Below, piece by piece: positions 17,784 to 30,250 of a DNA stretch of 55,660 nucleotides. The notes under the pieces were generated by a model. It was not told where the DNA came from and did no database searches. It saw only the letters and a program-made list of their open reading frames with translations. Within the stretch, counting starts at the first letter, position 1. Each line of letters begins with the position of its first letter. Origin of the DNA: Vulcanococcus limneticus LL (lineage in GTDB: Bacteria; Cyanobacteriota; Cyanobacteriia; PCC-6307; Cyanobiaceae); NCBI RefSeq assembly GCF_002252705.1, contig NZ_NQLA01000018.1, forward strand, positions 1 to 55,660. Reading direction: 5' to 3'. A program made the position numbers and the translations under genes.

Positions 17784-18788
17784 CTGCTGCCTCGGACGCT
17801 GCGGGAGCGGCTGAGGGCGTGGGCTGATCTGCGCCGCACCGGGCGCCGGGGGCGCTATGCCCCCTCTCCCACCGGGCTCCAGCACCGCGGCAACCTGCGC
17901 ACCGCCCTGCTCTCCTGGCTGGTGACACGCCTCCAGGACGGCGAGTGGCTCCTGCGCCTCGACGACCTGGACACCCCGCGCAACCGGCCCGGTGCCGAGG
18001 CCGCGATCCTGGCCGATCTGCGCTGGCTGGGCCTGGTGTGGGATGGGCCGCCGATCCGCCAGAGCGAGCGCACCGGTCTCTACGCGAGCGTGCTCTCCTG
18101 CTTCCGCCGTGGCGGACTGCTCTACCCGTGCCGCTGCAGCCGGCGCAGCCTGGCCGATGTGTCGGCTCCCCATGGCGCCTCGCCGGTCTACCCGGGGCAC
18201 TGCCGCGCCAGGCCGCCCCAGCCCGGGCCGGCCCAGTGGGGAGAACAGCAGGGCCGCCTGCCCAGTTGGCGGCTGGCCCTGGGGCCAGGGCCGTTGCGCT
18301 GGTCCGAGCGGCTGGCGGCACAGGGCCAGCTCGACGGACCGAGTCAGGTGGGCGATGTGGTGCTGCGTCGCTCCGATGGCTTCCTCGCCTACCACCTGGC
18401 CACGGCGGTGGATGAGCTGTCCCTCGGCATCGCCGATGTGGTGCGCGGCGAAGACCTCTGGAGTTCAACCGGCGCCCAGGTGGCGGTGATGGAGCTCCTT
18501 GGCCAGTCGGCTCCGGATTACTGGCACGTGCCCCTCTGGCGCGACGCCAGCGGCCAGCGGCTGGCCAAGCGCAGCGGTTCCGAGGGGCTGGAGGGTCTGC
18601 GGGAGCGCGGCCTGGATGCTCCCGGGGTGATCGGCCTGATGGCGGCCAGCCTGGACCTGGCGCCGGCGGGTGCGCGGCTCAGCGTCACCGAACTGCTCGC
18701 CGAGCTGCGGGGACGGGGTGGACTTGCCGAGCTGGAACGGCTCCTGGGGGAGCGGGGCAGGCCCCTACGGGGTGGTCAGCAGGCTTAA
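17784..18788 (+). CDS. gluQ: Glutamyl-Q tRNA(Asp) synthetase
   Basis: A truncated GluRS paralogue that attaches glutamate to queuosine in the anticodon of tRNA-Asp. RYAPSPTGLQHRGNLRTALL carries the HIGH-like motif, LLRLDDLDTPRNRPGA follows, CRCSRRSL with YPGHC supplies the zinc cysteines, and RLAKRSGSEG is the KMSKS-like loop. The first ATG/GTG/TTG in frame is GTG 17922, which lies after the HIGH motif and would remove it. The frame is open far upstream without an ordinary start. Comparison with remembered homologues (about 15 residues before ADLRR) points to a CTG near 17784 or 17787. Coordinates of the start are therefore provisional. Confidence 0.8.
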   Translation: MLPRTLRERLRAWADLRRTGRRGRYAPSPTGLQHRGNLRTALLSWLVTRLQDGEWLLRLDDLDTPRNRPGAEAAILADLRWLGLVWDGPPIRQSERTGLYASVLSCFRRGGLLYPCRCSRRSLADVSAPHGASPVYPGHCRARPPQPGPAQWGEQQGRLPSWRLALGPGPLRWSERLAAQGQLDGPSQVGDVVLRRSDGFLAYHLATAVDELSLGIADVVRGEDLWSSTGAQVAVMELLGQSAPDYWHVPLWRDASGQRLAKRSGSEGLEGLRERGLDAPGVIGLMAASLDLAPAGARLSVTELLAELRGRGGLAELERLLGERGRPLRGGQQA

Positions 18789-18897
18789 GGAAGGCTTCGG
18801 GATCAAATGCGCAAAACCCAATCACAGTGCTTGCACTGCAGAGCTGGATCCGATGGCGCGAGTCCCCGATGGCCCACGACCAGGCGGATCGCTGGCT

Positions 18898-19155
18898 ATG
18901 CCGCGCCTGCGGCTCGTCCCCAGCACCGCCGCAGCCATGGGCGCGGCGCAACTCTGCCCCCGCTGTGGTGGCAGTGGCGTGCTGCGCACCAATGCCTTTG
19001 GCTTCCGCACCTGTCTGGACTGCGTCGGTCAGGGGGCGCTGGCTCGCCTGGATCTGGCGAGGGCCCTGGAGCCCCCCCTGCGGTTTCGCCGGCGCTCCAC
19101 GCCGCTCCCGGAGCCGGTGCAGTTCAGCGCTTGGCTTTCTTCTGGCGCCAGATGA
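18898..19155 (+). CDS. Small zinc-ribbon (DnaJ-like CxxCxGxG) protein
   Basis: An 85-residue protein with two Cys pairs: LCPRCGGSGVLR and CLDCVGQG. These resemble half of a DnaJ cysteine-rich domain and probably bind one zinc. Start at ATG 18898 (MPRLRLVPS); ATG 18853 in the same frame would add 15 residues. The last about 30 bases overlap a convergent 37-aa gene. Function unknown. Confidence 0.6.
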   Translation: MPRLRLVPSTAAAMGAAQLCPRCGGSGVLRTNAFGFRTCLDCVGQGALARLDLARALEPPLRFRRRSTPLPEPVQFSAWLSSGAR

Positions 19156-19237
19156 AGAAGGCCGCCGTTCCCACCACCACGGCCAGGGGGGCGGCGGTCA
19201 GCAGCAGCAGCGCAACGGCGGTCCAGTCGGTATACAT
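19124..19237 (-). CDS. 37-aa single-span membrane peptide
   Basis: A short ORF (ATG 19237 to TGA 19124) encodes MYTDWTAVALLLLTAAP, then LAVVVGTAAFFIWR, then the basic tail RQKKAKR. This is one transmembrane helix with a charged cytoplasmic or stromal end. Its size and layout are those of low-molecular-weight photosystem or cytochrome b6f subunits and of stress peptides, but I cannot match it to PsbM, PsbX, PsbY, PetG, PetL, PetN or PsaM. It overlaps the 3' end of the convergent zinc-ribbon gene by 32 bases. Confidence 0.55.
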   Translation of the reverse strand: MYTDWTAVALLLLTAAPLAVVVGTAAFFIWRQKKAKR

Positions 19238-19279
19238 GCATCAGGCCAGCGGTCGCTGACCATCTTCTCAGGCAACTCC

Positions 19280-19612
19280 ATGGCCCCAGGGCGCTGCTGC
19301 AGGATTCCGCAAGGTGCATCCCGGCTCTCGAGGCCAGGGCCTGGTCCGTGGGCGCCGGTGGCACCACTCCGGCTCGCGCTGGCCACGGCTGTGGCCCTTC
19401 TGGCGGCTGCCCCGGCTCAGGCGGGCGTGCGTTTCGAGAACTGCCAGCCCACCGCCGATGGCGGCCTCAGCTGTGACACCCGCCCCACCGGCAACACCCT
19501 GATGAACGACGAGGCGGCCCGCTTCGGTCTGTTCGATGAGGCCAGCCCGGGCTGGAGCGAGTTCAACCCCTACGAGGGCTACGACGACATGTTCGGCGGC
19601 AACCAGACGTGA
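19280..19612 (+). CDS. Hypothetical secreted protein
   Basis: A 110-residue protein with a hydrophobic segment (LRLALATAVALLAAAPAQAG, near 30-49) that looks like a Sec signal peptide ending in AQA. The short mature domain of about 60 residues is rich in Asp, Asn and Gly, has two cysteines and ends YEGYDDMFGGNQT. The start (ATG 19280) leaves a long n-region, and a downstream start is possible. It ends 29 bp from the convergent hypE. Function unknown. Confidence 0.6.
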   Translation: MAPGRCCRIPQGASRLSRPGPGPWAPVAPLRLALATAVALLAAAPAQAGVRFENCQPTADGGLSCDTRPTGNTLMNDEAARFGLFDEASPGWSEFNPYEGYDDMFGGNQT

Positions 19613-19641
19613 GACGCGGCCCGGTGCCTTCGATCCGAGCC

Positions 19642-20733
19642 TCAGCAGATCCTGGGCAGATGCTCGCCCCGGCCGGGATCGAGGGGTCTGCTGACCCCCA
19701 GGCCATTGCGCAGGCTCACCGGAGGCCTGGACAGGCCGAACAGGCTCCTGCCTGGGCCCGCCTCGGCCCGCAGCTCCCGCCCTGCGGCAGTGTCGGCCGT
19801 CAGCTCCCTGGCGATGCCGATCTGGGCAGCGGCCGCATCGAAGCGCCGCAGCACCGCCAGGGCCGCGCCCGCCTGCTCCTGGGGCAGCAGCAGGGTCAGG
19901 CGCCCCTCGTTGGCCATGGTGAGGGGATCGAGCCCCAGCAGGTTGCAGGCCGCCTGCACCGCGGGCGCGATCGGAATGGCAGCTTCCTCCAGCTCCAGTC
20001 GCACCCCCGCGGCGCCGGCGATCTCCTGCAGGGCGCTGGCCAGGCCGCCGCGGGTCAGGTCCCGCAGGCAGTGCAACTCCAGGCCCGCCCCCAGCAGGGC
20101 CCGCACCGGCTCCAGCAGCGGCGCCAGGTCGCTCTCCAGGGGGGTGCGGAAGCCCAGCTCCTCGCGGGCCGCCAGGATCGCCACGCCATGGCGGCCCAGG
20201 TCGCCGCTCACCAGCACCGCATCGCCGGGCCGCACCGCCGCCGGACCGATGGTCAGCTCGTGTGACACCTGGCCGATCGCGGCGGTGTTGATGAAGATCC
20301 CGTCGCCCTTGCCCCGCTCCACCACCTTGGTGTCGCCGGTGACAACGGCCACCCCGCAGGCGCTGGCCTCGCGGCGGATCGATGCCAGCACCCGCTCCAG
20401 GCTGGCGATCGGCAGGCCCTCCTCCAGGATCAGGCCCAGGCTGAGGGCCAGGGGCTCGGCGCCGGCCATGGCCAGGTCGTTGATGCTGCCGATCACCGCC
20501 AGCCGGCCGATGTCGCCGCCAGGAAAGATCAGCGGCCGCACCACGTAGGAGTCGGTGGTGAAGGCGAGCCGGCCGCCGGGGCAGGGCAGCAGGGCGGCAT
20601 CGTGCAGCACCCCATCGGCCGGGCCGAAGGCGGGCACGATCAGCTCGCGGATCAGCTGCTGGCTGAGGCTGCCGCCGCCGCCATGGGCCAGCTGGATGCG
20701 GGGCTCACTGGGGGAGCTGCTCGTCATGTGCAT
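19642..20733 (-). CDS. hypE: Hydrogenase expression/formation protein HypE
   Basis: Dehydrates carbamoyl-thiocarboxamide on its own C-terminal cysteine to give the CN ligand of the NiFe site, with HypF as carbamoyl donor. The essential C terminus PRIC is present at the end of 363 residues. The PurM-like N-terminal domain (AHGGGGSLSQQLI, FTTDSYVV, GDTKVVERGKGDG) and the C-terminal domain (LRDLTRGGLASAL) are intact. It is the last gene of the hox-hyp unit, three bases after hypD. Confidence 0.96.
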   Translation of the reverse strand: MHMTSSSPSEPRIQLAHGGGGSLSQQLIRELIVPAFGPADGVLHDAALLPCPGGRLAFTTDSYVVRPLIFPGGDIGRLAVIGSINDLAMAGAEPLALSLGLILEEGLPIASLERVLASIRREASACGVAVVTGDTKVVERGKGDGIFINTAAIGQVSHELTIGPAAVRPGDAVLVSGDLGRHGVAILAAREELGFRTPLESDLAPLLEPVRALLGAGLELHCLRDLTRGGLASALQEIAGAAGVRLELEEAAIPIAPAVQAACNLLGLDPLTMANEGRLTLLLPQEQAGAALAVLRRFDAAAAQIGIARELTADTAAGRELRAEAGPGRSLFGLSRPPVSLRNGLGVSRPLDPGRGEHLPRIC

Positions 20734-20736
20734 GGC

Positions 20737-21906
20737 TCAACGCTGGTAGCGGTAGTAGGCCGCACAGGCCCCTTCGCCCGACACCATCGGGGCTCCCAGG
20801 GGCCGCTCCGGCGTGCAGGTCGTCCCGAAGCTGGGGCAGGCCTGGGGTTTCTTCAGGCCCTGGAGCACCAGGCCGCTGATGCAGGCGGGCGCGGGTGCGT
20901 GTGTCGGGCCTTCGCGCCCGTTGGCGCTGCTGAGGACAGGGCCTGCGTCATCGGCCGTGATCTCGACGCGGCTGGCCAGGGTGTCGTAAGGCGGCTTGAG
21001 CTCCAGGCCACCAGCAGGGATCGTGCCCAGCCCCCGCCACTCCCGATCGACGGGCAGGAACACCCGCTCCAGCAGGGCGCGGGCACCGGCGTTGCCCTGG
21101 GCCCTGGCCGCCCTGGCGTAGGCGTTCTCCACCCGGTGTTCGCCCCGCTCCAGCTGCCGCACCGCGGCCAGCATGCCGCGCAGCAGCTCCTCGGGCTCGA
21201 AGCCCGTCACCACGATCGGGCGGCGGTGGCGGCTGGCGATCGCCCCGTACTCCTCCTCGCCCATCACGGTGCAGACATGGCCCGCGGCCAGGATGGCCTG
21301 TACCCGGCATTCGGGATCGGCCAGCATCACCTCCAGCACCGGCGGCACCCGCACATGGGCCACCAGCAGCTCCAGGTTGGCCAGCCCCTCGGCCAGGGCC
21401 CGCTCGGCCAGCAGGGCCGTGGCCGGTGCCGTGGTCTCGAAGCCCACCGCGAAGAACACCACCCGCCGTTCGGGGTTGCTGCGGGCGATGGCCAGCACGT
21501 CTAGGGGGGAGTAGACGACGCGAACGTCACCGCCGGCGCCCCGCTGCTCCAGCAGGTCCCGGCCGGAGCTGCCCGGCACCCGCAGCATGTCACCGAAGGA
21601 GCAGAGGATCACCTCGGGCCGACCCGCCAGCGTCAGAGCCTGCTCGATTCGTCCGCTGTCGGTGACGCACACCGGACAGCCGGGGCCGTGGATCAGGGTC
21701 AACTGGGGGGGCAGCAGCTGGTCGAGGCCATGGCGCAGGATCGCGTGGGTCTGGCCGCCGCAGACCTCCATCAGGGTCCAGGGCCGGCTGCAGCTGCGGT
21801 GGAGCTCGCCGAGCAGGGCCTGGATCCGGCCCACTCCGCTGGTGGCGCCGTTGGCGTTCCCATTGCCGCTCCTCCGCTCCCCAGACCAGTCCCTGCTCAG
21901 CTCCAT
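20737..21906 (-). CDS. hypD: Hydrogenase maturation protein HypD
   Basis: A 4Fe-4S scaffold protein on which, together with HypC, the Fe(CN)2CO fragment is assembled. The conserved cysteine motifs are LMEVCGGQTHAI and HGPGCPVCVT; later blocks are VVFFAVGFETTAPATA and the C-terminal Cys-rich region with GEGACAAYYRYQR. 389 residues, with a slightly extended N terminus. Its start overlaps the DHOD-like gene by 10 bases. Confidence 0.96.
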   Translation of the reverse strand: MELSRDWSGERRSGNGNANGATSGVGRIQALLGELHRSCSRPWTLMEVCGGQTHAILRHGLDQLLPPQLTLIHGPGCPVCVTDSGRIEQALTLAGRPEVILCSFGDMLRVPGSSGRDLLEQRGAGGDVRVVYSPLDVLAIARSNPERRVVFFAVGFETTAPATALLAERALAEGLANLELLVAHVRVPPVLEVMLADPECRVQAILAAGHVCTVMGEEEYGAIASRHRRPIVVTGFEPEELLRGMLAAVRQLERGEHRVENAYARAARAQGNAGARALLERVFLPVDREWRGLGTIPAGGLELKPPYDTLASRVEITADDAGPVLSSANGREGPTHAPAPACISGLVLQGLKKPQACPSFGTTCTPERPLGAPMVSGEGACAAYYRYQR

Positions 21907-22921
21907 GGGCCGCCGTCACTGAGGTGGCTGTAGCTGCCCACCGCGCGCATGTACTGGGCCCGCTCAAAGGCCTCGGGATCCGGGCAGCGGGCCTGGCTGA
22001 GGCAGCCTCGCAGTTCGTCGATCGAGCCGTAGCCGTGCTGCTCCAGCCACTGGCTCAGCTCGTCGCTGATTCGTCGCAGCTGTTCGGGGCCGTGGCGCAG
22101 CAGGGTCGCCACCAGCTGGGTGGTGCTGGCCCCCACCATCAGCATCCGCACCACGTCGGCGCCGCTGCCGATGCCGCCGCTGGCCGCCAGATCCAGGCTC
22201 AACCGGCCATGCAACAGACCGATCCAGCGCAGCGGCAGGCGCTGGTCGACCTCGCCACTGAGCTGCAGGTGGGAGCGGGTCTCCAGGGTCTCGATGTCGA
22301 TGTCGGGCTGGTAGAAGCGGTTGAACAGCACCAGGCCCGCCGCTCCGGCGTCCTCCAGCTGGCGGGTGAAGTGGGCCAGGCTCGTGTACCAGGGGCCCAG
22401 CTTCACTGCCACGGGCAGTGCCACCGCGGCGCATACCTCCCGCACCACCGCCAGCTGCTCGGCCTCCAGCACGCTGCCGCTGCGGGAGCCGTCGGTGGGC
22501 ACGGCGTAGAGGTTGAGCTCAATGGCGCTGGCCCCGGCCTCGGCCACGGCGAGGGCGGCCTGGCGCCAGTGGCCGGGGTGCACGCCGTTCAGGCTGGCGA
22601 TCACGGGAATCGACAGGCACTGGCGAGCGGCGCGGATCTCCGCCAGGTAGCCGTCGAGGCCCAGGTGCACGGGATCGGTACTGGGCAGGTAGCTGAGCGA
22701 CTCGGCATAGCTCTCGCTGCCGATCTGCTGGTGGTGCTGCCATTCCTGCCAATCGCGTTCGATCTGCTCGAGAAACAGCGAGTGCAGCACCACGGCCGCC
22801 GCCCCCTGCTCCTCCAGCTGTGGCAGCAGGGCTGGATCGCCGCTCAGGGGCGCTGCCGCCCCCACCACCAGTGGTGAGTGCAGCGCAAGGCCCAACCAGC
22901 TGGTGGCGAGGGGTTCGGGGC

Positions 22922-22925
<4 letters not shown>
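21897..22925 (-). CDS. Dihydroorotate dehydrogenase-like flavoprotein
   Basis: A 342-residue TIM-barrel protein resembling class 1 dihydroorotate dehydrogenases, with FMN-type blocks VIASLNGV, AVKLGPW and SGGIGSGADVVRMLMVGAST. Where true DHODs have the ELNLSCPN loop with the catalytic Cys/Ser, this protein reads ELNLYAVPTD, so pyrimidine synthesis is unlikely. It overlaps nifJ by four bases. The same pairing with nifJ is known in other cyanobacteria; its role is unknown, perhaps an electron-transfer partner of NifJ. Confidence 0.85.
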
Positions 22926-26601
<3,676 letters not shown>

Positions 26602-26605
<4 letters not shown>

Positions 26606-26829
26606 GGGTATGGGGTGGCGGCCTGGCGCATCAGCTCGGCGGCGTCGTGGTCGAGCACGGTCAGGGCGATGCCGGCGTGCACGAGTAGCTGGTCACCCAC
26701 CCGGGCCTCGGGCACGCAGGCCAGGCTCACCTGGCGCAGCACCCCCGCGAAGCTCACGTCCCCCTGGCGCCAGATCGGGTCGGGATGGGGTTCGATGCTC
26801 ACCAGTTCACCCGGGACCGCCAGGCACAT
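26602..26829 (-). CDS. hypC: Hydrogenase assembly chaperone HypC
   Basis: A 75-residue chaperone carrying the Fe(CN)2CO precursor from HypD to the large subunit HoxH. The start must be ATG 26829 because the essential second-residue cysteine follows (MCLAVPGEL). DVSFAGVLRQVSLACVPEARVGDQLLVHAGIA gives the beta-barrel core; in short form the key blocks are VSLAC and GDQLLVHAG. Its stop overlaps the nifJ start (ATGA). Confidence 0.95.
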
Positions 26830-26901
26830 CGCTGTCCGCCGAGGTGTTGCCCTCTCTCTAGCCATGGGTCTGCGGGGGGCCAATGCCGCTCGTTGGTTCC
26901 G

Positions 26902-29478
26902 TTACTGGGTTCCTTCACTGGGTTCCGGCCCCTCCGCCAGCAGCTGGCCAAGGGCGACGGCTCCGTCGTTGCAGGGCAGCCGACGGGGCCAGAGCGGGGT
27001 GATGCCGCGCCAGTGCAGTTCGGCGCACGCCAGTTCCAGCAACAGGGCGTTCTGGAAGCAGCCACCTGCCAGCAGCAGCTGCTGGGCCCCCAGGGCGCTG
27101 GCCAGCTCGCCGAGGGCCGAGGCCAGGGCGCGGTGGAAGTCCAGGGCGATGGCGCCGCTGTCGCGGCCATTGGCCAGCTCCTGGAGGATGCCCTCCAGCA
27201 GGGGGAGCCAATCCAGCTCCCAGGGCTCGTCGGTCTGGTCGCCCCACTCGTCGCGGTGCTGGCCTCCACGCTGGTCGCGGTGCTGGTTGCCACGTTGGAT
27301 GGGGATGGCGTCCCTGGGTGCCGCGAATCTGCCCCTCCCCCCAGCTCCGGCGTCACCCTCCCGCTCCCAGGCCGCCGTGGCCAGCCCCTCCAGGGCCATG
27401 GCGGCCTGACCCTCGTAGCTGCAGCGTTGCACCAGGCCCAGCAGGGAGGCCACCGCATCGAACAGGCGACCCACGCTCGAGCACAGGGGCGCCACGGCCG
27501 CGGCCGTGGCGCTCGTGCTCTCCAGCAGGGCGCATACCACGGTGAGCTCCTCGGGCGTGAAGGCTGCCAGGCTGGCCAGGTCCCTGTTCTGCAGCGCCAC
27601 GAGTCCCGCCGCTCCGAGCCCGGCATGGAGAAGGCCCAGGGCGGCGCGCCGTGGTTCGCGGGCCGCCGCCTCGCCGCCCGGCAGGCGGAAGGGCCGCAGC
27701 CGTGCCAGCCGCCGGTACCCCGACGGCGTCACCAGCAGCGCCTCGCCGCCCCAGAGGGTGCCGTCATCGCCATGGCCGGAGCCGTCCCAGGCCACCCCCA
27801 GCTGCGGGCCTGCCAGGTCGTGTTCAGCCGCACAGGCCAGCAGGTGGGCGTGGTGGTGCTGCACAGGCCCCAGCGGCAGTCCATCCCGCACCGCCAGCGC
27901 CTGGGCCAGCCGGGTGGACACGTAGCCCGGGTGGCCGTCGCAGCGCAGGGCGGCGGGGCGGATGCCATGGCGGTCGAGCCAGGTCAGCAGGGTGTGCTGC
28001 AGGTGGGCGGCGCCCGCCTCGCTCTCCAGGTCCCCCAGGGCGGGACTGAGCAGGGCCAGGCTCCTGCCGCCCTCGGCCGGCAGTCCCAGGGCAAAGCTGG
28101 CCTTGAGCTGGGCGCCAAGGGCCAGCATCGCGCCCGCTCCGGTGCCAGTCCGGCCAGCCGCGCTGCCCTCCGGCAGATCCAGGGCGATGGGGGCATGGCC
28201 CCGCCCCTGGCGCAGCAGCAGCGGCTGGCCGCCCGCGACGCGTGCCACCCCGTCGTCGATCGGGTTGACGATGGCGAGCCCATGGCTGAGCACCCCGTCG
28301 GCGAGGGCGGCCAGCACGGCGCCGTCAGCCGTGGCATCCGAGGCCAGGGGCTCGCCGGAGCGGTTGGCGCTGGTGGCCACCACAGGTCCGCCGAAGGACT
28401 CCAGCAGCAGGTGGTGCAGGGCGCTGGTGGGGCGCATCACCCCAAGCCAGGCGCTCCCCCGGGTCACGGCGGCGGCGATGGGCGCCGGCGTGCGCTGGCG
28501 CAGCAGCACGATCGGGGCGGCCGCCGAGTCCAGCAGGGCCGTCTCCTCCGGGCTGGGTCGGCCGTGGGCCTCGATCCACTGCCGTGGGGCCATCAGCGCC
28601 AGGGGCTTGTCGGGCCGGCCCTTGCGGCGGCGCAGCTCCGCCACGGCCACGGCATTGCCCGCATCCACCAGCAGCTGGAAGCCTCCCACACCCTGCAGCG
28701 CCACGATCCGCCCGGCGCGCAGGGCGGCCGCGGCAGCGGCGATGGCGGCCCGGTTGGTCGCCGCGGCTCCTGGGCCGGGGTGGATCCCATGGGCCGTTGC
28801 AGTCCCGCCGGCACTCGCGCTGCTCCGGCCGAGGTCCAGCCAGGCCAGCCGCGGCCCGCAGGCCGGACAGCTCAGGGTCTGGGCATGGAAGCGGCGGTCG
28901 GCGGGGTCGCCGTATTCGTGGCGGCAGGCCGCACACAGCGGGAAGTCCGCCAGGCTGGTGTGCTCCCGCTCGAAGGGCAGGCGCCGCAGCACGCTGTAGC
29001 GGGGCCCGCAGTCGGTGCAGCTGATCAGGGGGTAGCCGTGGCGGCGATTGCCGGGATCGCGCAGCTCCGCCAGGCAGGCCGCACAGGTGGCCAGATCGGG
29101 CAGCACCAGGGCCCGGGCCGCCGGCGCGGATCCGCCCGCGGCCCCATCGGCGCCCGCTGGGGCCATCGCGGTGGAGGGGGCGATGCGCATCCCCGCCGGT
29201 TCCCCCTGGCTGGTCCCCCAGCGGATCGCCACACGGTCGATCCGGCAGTGGGCGGGTTTGGCCTCGGGCAGGGCCGCCAGAAACGCCTCCAGTGCCGGGT
29301 GATCCCCCTCCAGGGCCAGGGCGGCGCCATCGGGGCCGTTGGCCACCCAGCCCCGCAGACCCAGCCCCGTGGCCAGCCGGTGCACCCAGGGCCGGAAGCC
29401 CACCCCCTGCACCAGCCCCTCCAGCTGGAGCTCCAGCCGCTGTGGCGCTGCCTGCCCCACCCTGCGGACCCCGTCCAT
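26902..29478 (-). CDS. hypF: Carbamoyltransferase HypF
   Basis: Makes the carbamoyl group for the CN ligands from carbamoyl phosphate and ATP. Domain order: acylphosphatase-like (LEGLVQGVGFRPWVHR), two C4 zinc fingers (CAACLAELRD with CTDCGP; CAACRHEYGD with CPACGP), YrdC-like, and Kae1-like (VQHHHAHLLACAAEH). At 858 residues it is about 80-100 longer than usual. The excess lies in Gly/Ala-rich linkers and a charged insert near residue 735-745 encoded by a 24-bp tandem repeat. It follows hypB after 7 bases. Confidence 0.95.
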   Translation of the reverse strand: MDGVRRVGQAAPQRLELQLEGLVQGVGFRPWVHRLATGLGLRGWVANGPDGAALALEGDHPALEAFLAALPEAKPAHCRIDRVAIRWGTSQGEPAGMRIAPSTAMAPAGADGAAGGSAPAARALVLPDLATCAACLAELRDPGNRRHGYPLISCTDCGPRYSVLRRLPFEREHTSLADFPLCAACRHEYGDPADRRFHAQTLSCPACGPRLAWLDLGRSSASAGGTATAHGIHPGPGAAATNRAAIAAAAAALRAGRIVALQGVGGFQLLVDAGNAVAVAELRRRKGRPDKPLALMAPRQWIEAHGRPSPEETALLDSAAAPIVLLRQRTPAPIAAAVTRGSAWLGVMRPTSALHHLLLESFGGPVVATSANRSGEPLASDATADGAVLAALADGVLSHGLAIVNPIDDGVARVAGGQPLLLRQGRGHAPIALDLPEGSAAGRTGTGAGAMLALGAQLKASFALGLPAEGGRSLALLSPALGDLESEAGAAHLQHTLLTWLDRHGIRPAALRCDGHPGYVSTRLAQALAVRDGLPLGPVQHHHAHLLACAAEHDLAGPQLGVAWDGSGHGDDGTLWGGEALLVTPSGYRRLARLRPFRLPGGEAAAREPRRAALGLLHAGLGAAGLVALQNRDLASLAAFTPEELTVVCALLESTSATAAAVAPLCSSVGRLFDAVASLLGLVQRCSYEGQAAMALEGLATAAWEREGDAGAGGRGRFAAPRDAIPIQRGNQHRDQRGGQHRDEWGDQTDEPWELDWLPLLEGILQELANGRDSGAIALDFHRALASALGELASALGAQQLLLAGGCFQNALLLELACAELHWRGITPLWPRRLPCNDGAVALGQLLAEGPEPSEGTQ
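27247..27294. repeat. 24-bp in-frame tandem duplication inside hypF
   Basis: Bases 27247-27270 and 27271-27294 are two 24-mers with four differences, sharing TCGCGGTGCTGG at 27251 and 27275. On the minus strand they encode the repeated octapeptide RGNQHRDQ / RGGQHRDE. Confidence 0.75.
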
Positions 29479-29485
29479 GGCGGGC

Positions 29486-30250
29486 TCAGCCGTGGGCGTG
29501 GGCCCGCGCCTGCAGCCCCCGCTGACTCCGCTGCTGTTCCAGCCAGCCGATCAGCTCCACCAGCCCCGTGCCGCTGCGGGCCGACACCTCAAACAGCCGG
29601 GCCGCCGGCGCGATCGTCGCCAGGTTTGCCAGCGCCTCATCGCGACGGAAGGCCACCGCCTCGGCCAGGTCGATCTTGTTGAGCAGCACGGCATCGGCGC
29701 TGCGGAACAGGGCCGGGTACTTGAGGGGCTTGTCCTCCCCCTCCGTGACCGACAGCACCGCCAGCCGCAGGTGTTCCCCCAGGTCGAAGCCGGTGGGGCA
29801 CACCAGGTTGCCCACGTTCTCGATCACCAGCAGCTCCATGCCGCGGCTGTCGAGCTGGGCGAAGGCCCGCTCCACCAGGTGGGCCTCCAGGTGGCAGAGG
29901 TCGCCGGTGCGGATCTGCACGGCGCGGGCCCCGGCGGCCTGCAGGCGGCGGGCGTCGTTGTCGGTGGCCAGATCACCCACGATCACGCCCACCGGCGGGT
30001 GGGGCCAGCGCGCCGCCAGCTGCTCCAGCAGGGCCGTCTTGCCGGAGCCGGGGGCCGAGAGCAGGTTGAGGGCCAGCAGGCCGTGCTGCTCGAAGTGGCT
30101 GCGGTTGGCGGCGGCCTGCAGGTCGTTGCGCTCCAGCAGGCGGCGCTGCAGGGTGAGCTGGCGGGTGGCCTCCGGCGCGTCGATCGGGGTTGCCGCTGTC
30201 GCCCCCACCTCTGGGGCAGCGCCCCCCCCACAGCCGCACTGGCCGCACAT
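29486..30250 (-). CDS. hypB: Hydrogenase nickel incorporation GTPase HypB
   Basis: A GTPase that delivers nickel to HypA and the hydrogenase large subunit. The N terminus MCGQCGCGG is the high-affinity nickel motif, which fixes the start at ATG 30250. The G domain follows with SAPGSGKTALL, VIVGDLATDNDA, IENVGNLVCPT and NKIDLAE. 254 residues. There is no long histidine-rich stretch, so nickel storage is unlikely. The start and the hypA stop share one base. Confidence 0.96.
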   Translation of the reverse strand: MCGQCGCGGGAAPEVGATAATPIDAPEATRQLTLQRRLLERNDLQAAANRSHFEQHGLLALNLLSAPGSGKTALLEQLAARWPHPPVGVIVGDLATDNDARRLQAAGARAVQIRTGDLCHLEAHLVERAFAQLDSRGMELLVIENVGNLVCPTGFDLGEHLRLAVLSVTEGEDKPLKYPALFRSADAVLLNKIDLAEAVAFRRDEALANLATIAPAARLFEVSARSGTGLVELIGWLEQQRSQRGLQARAHAHG

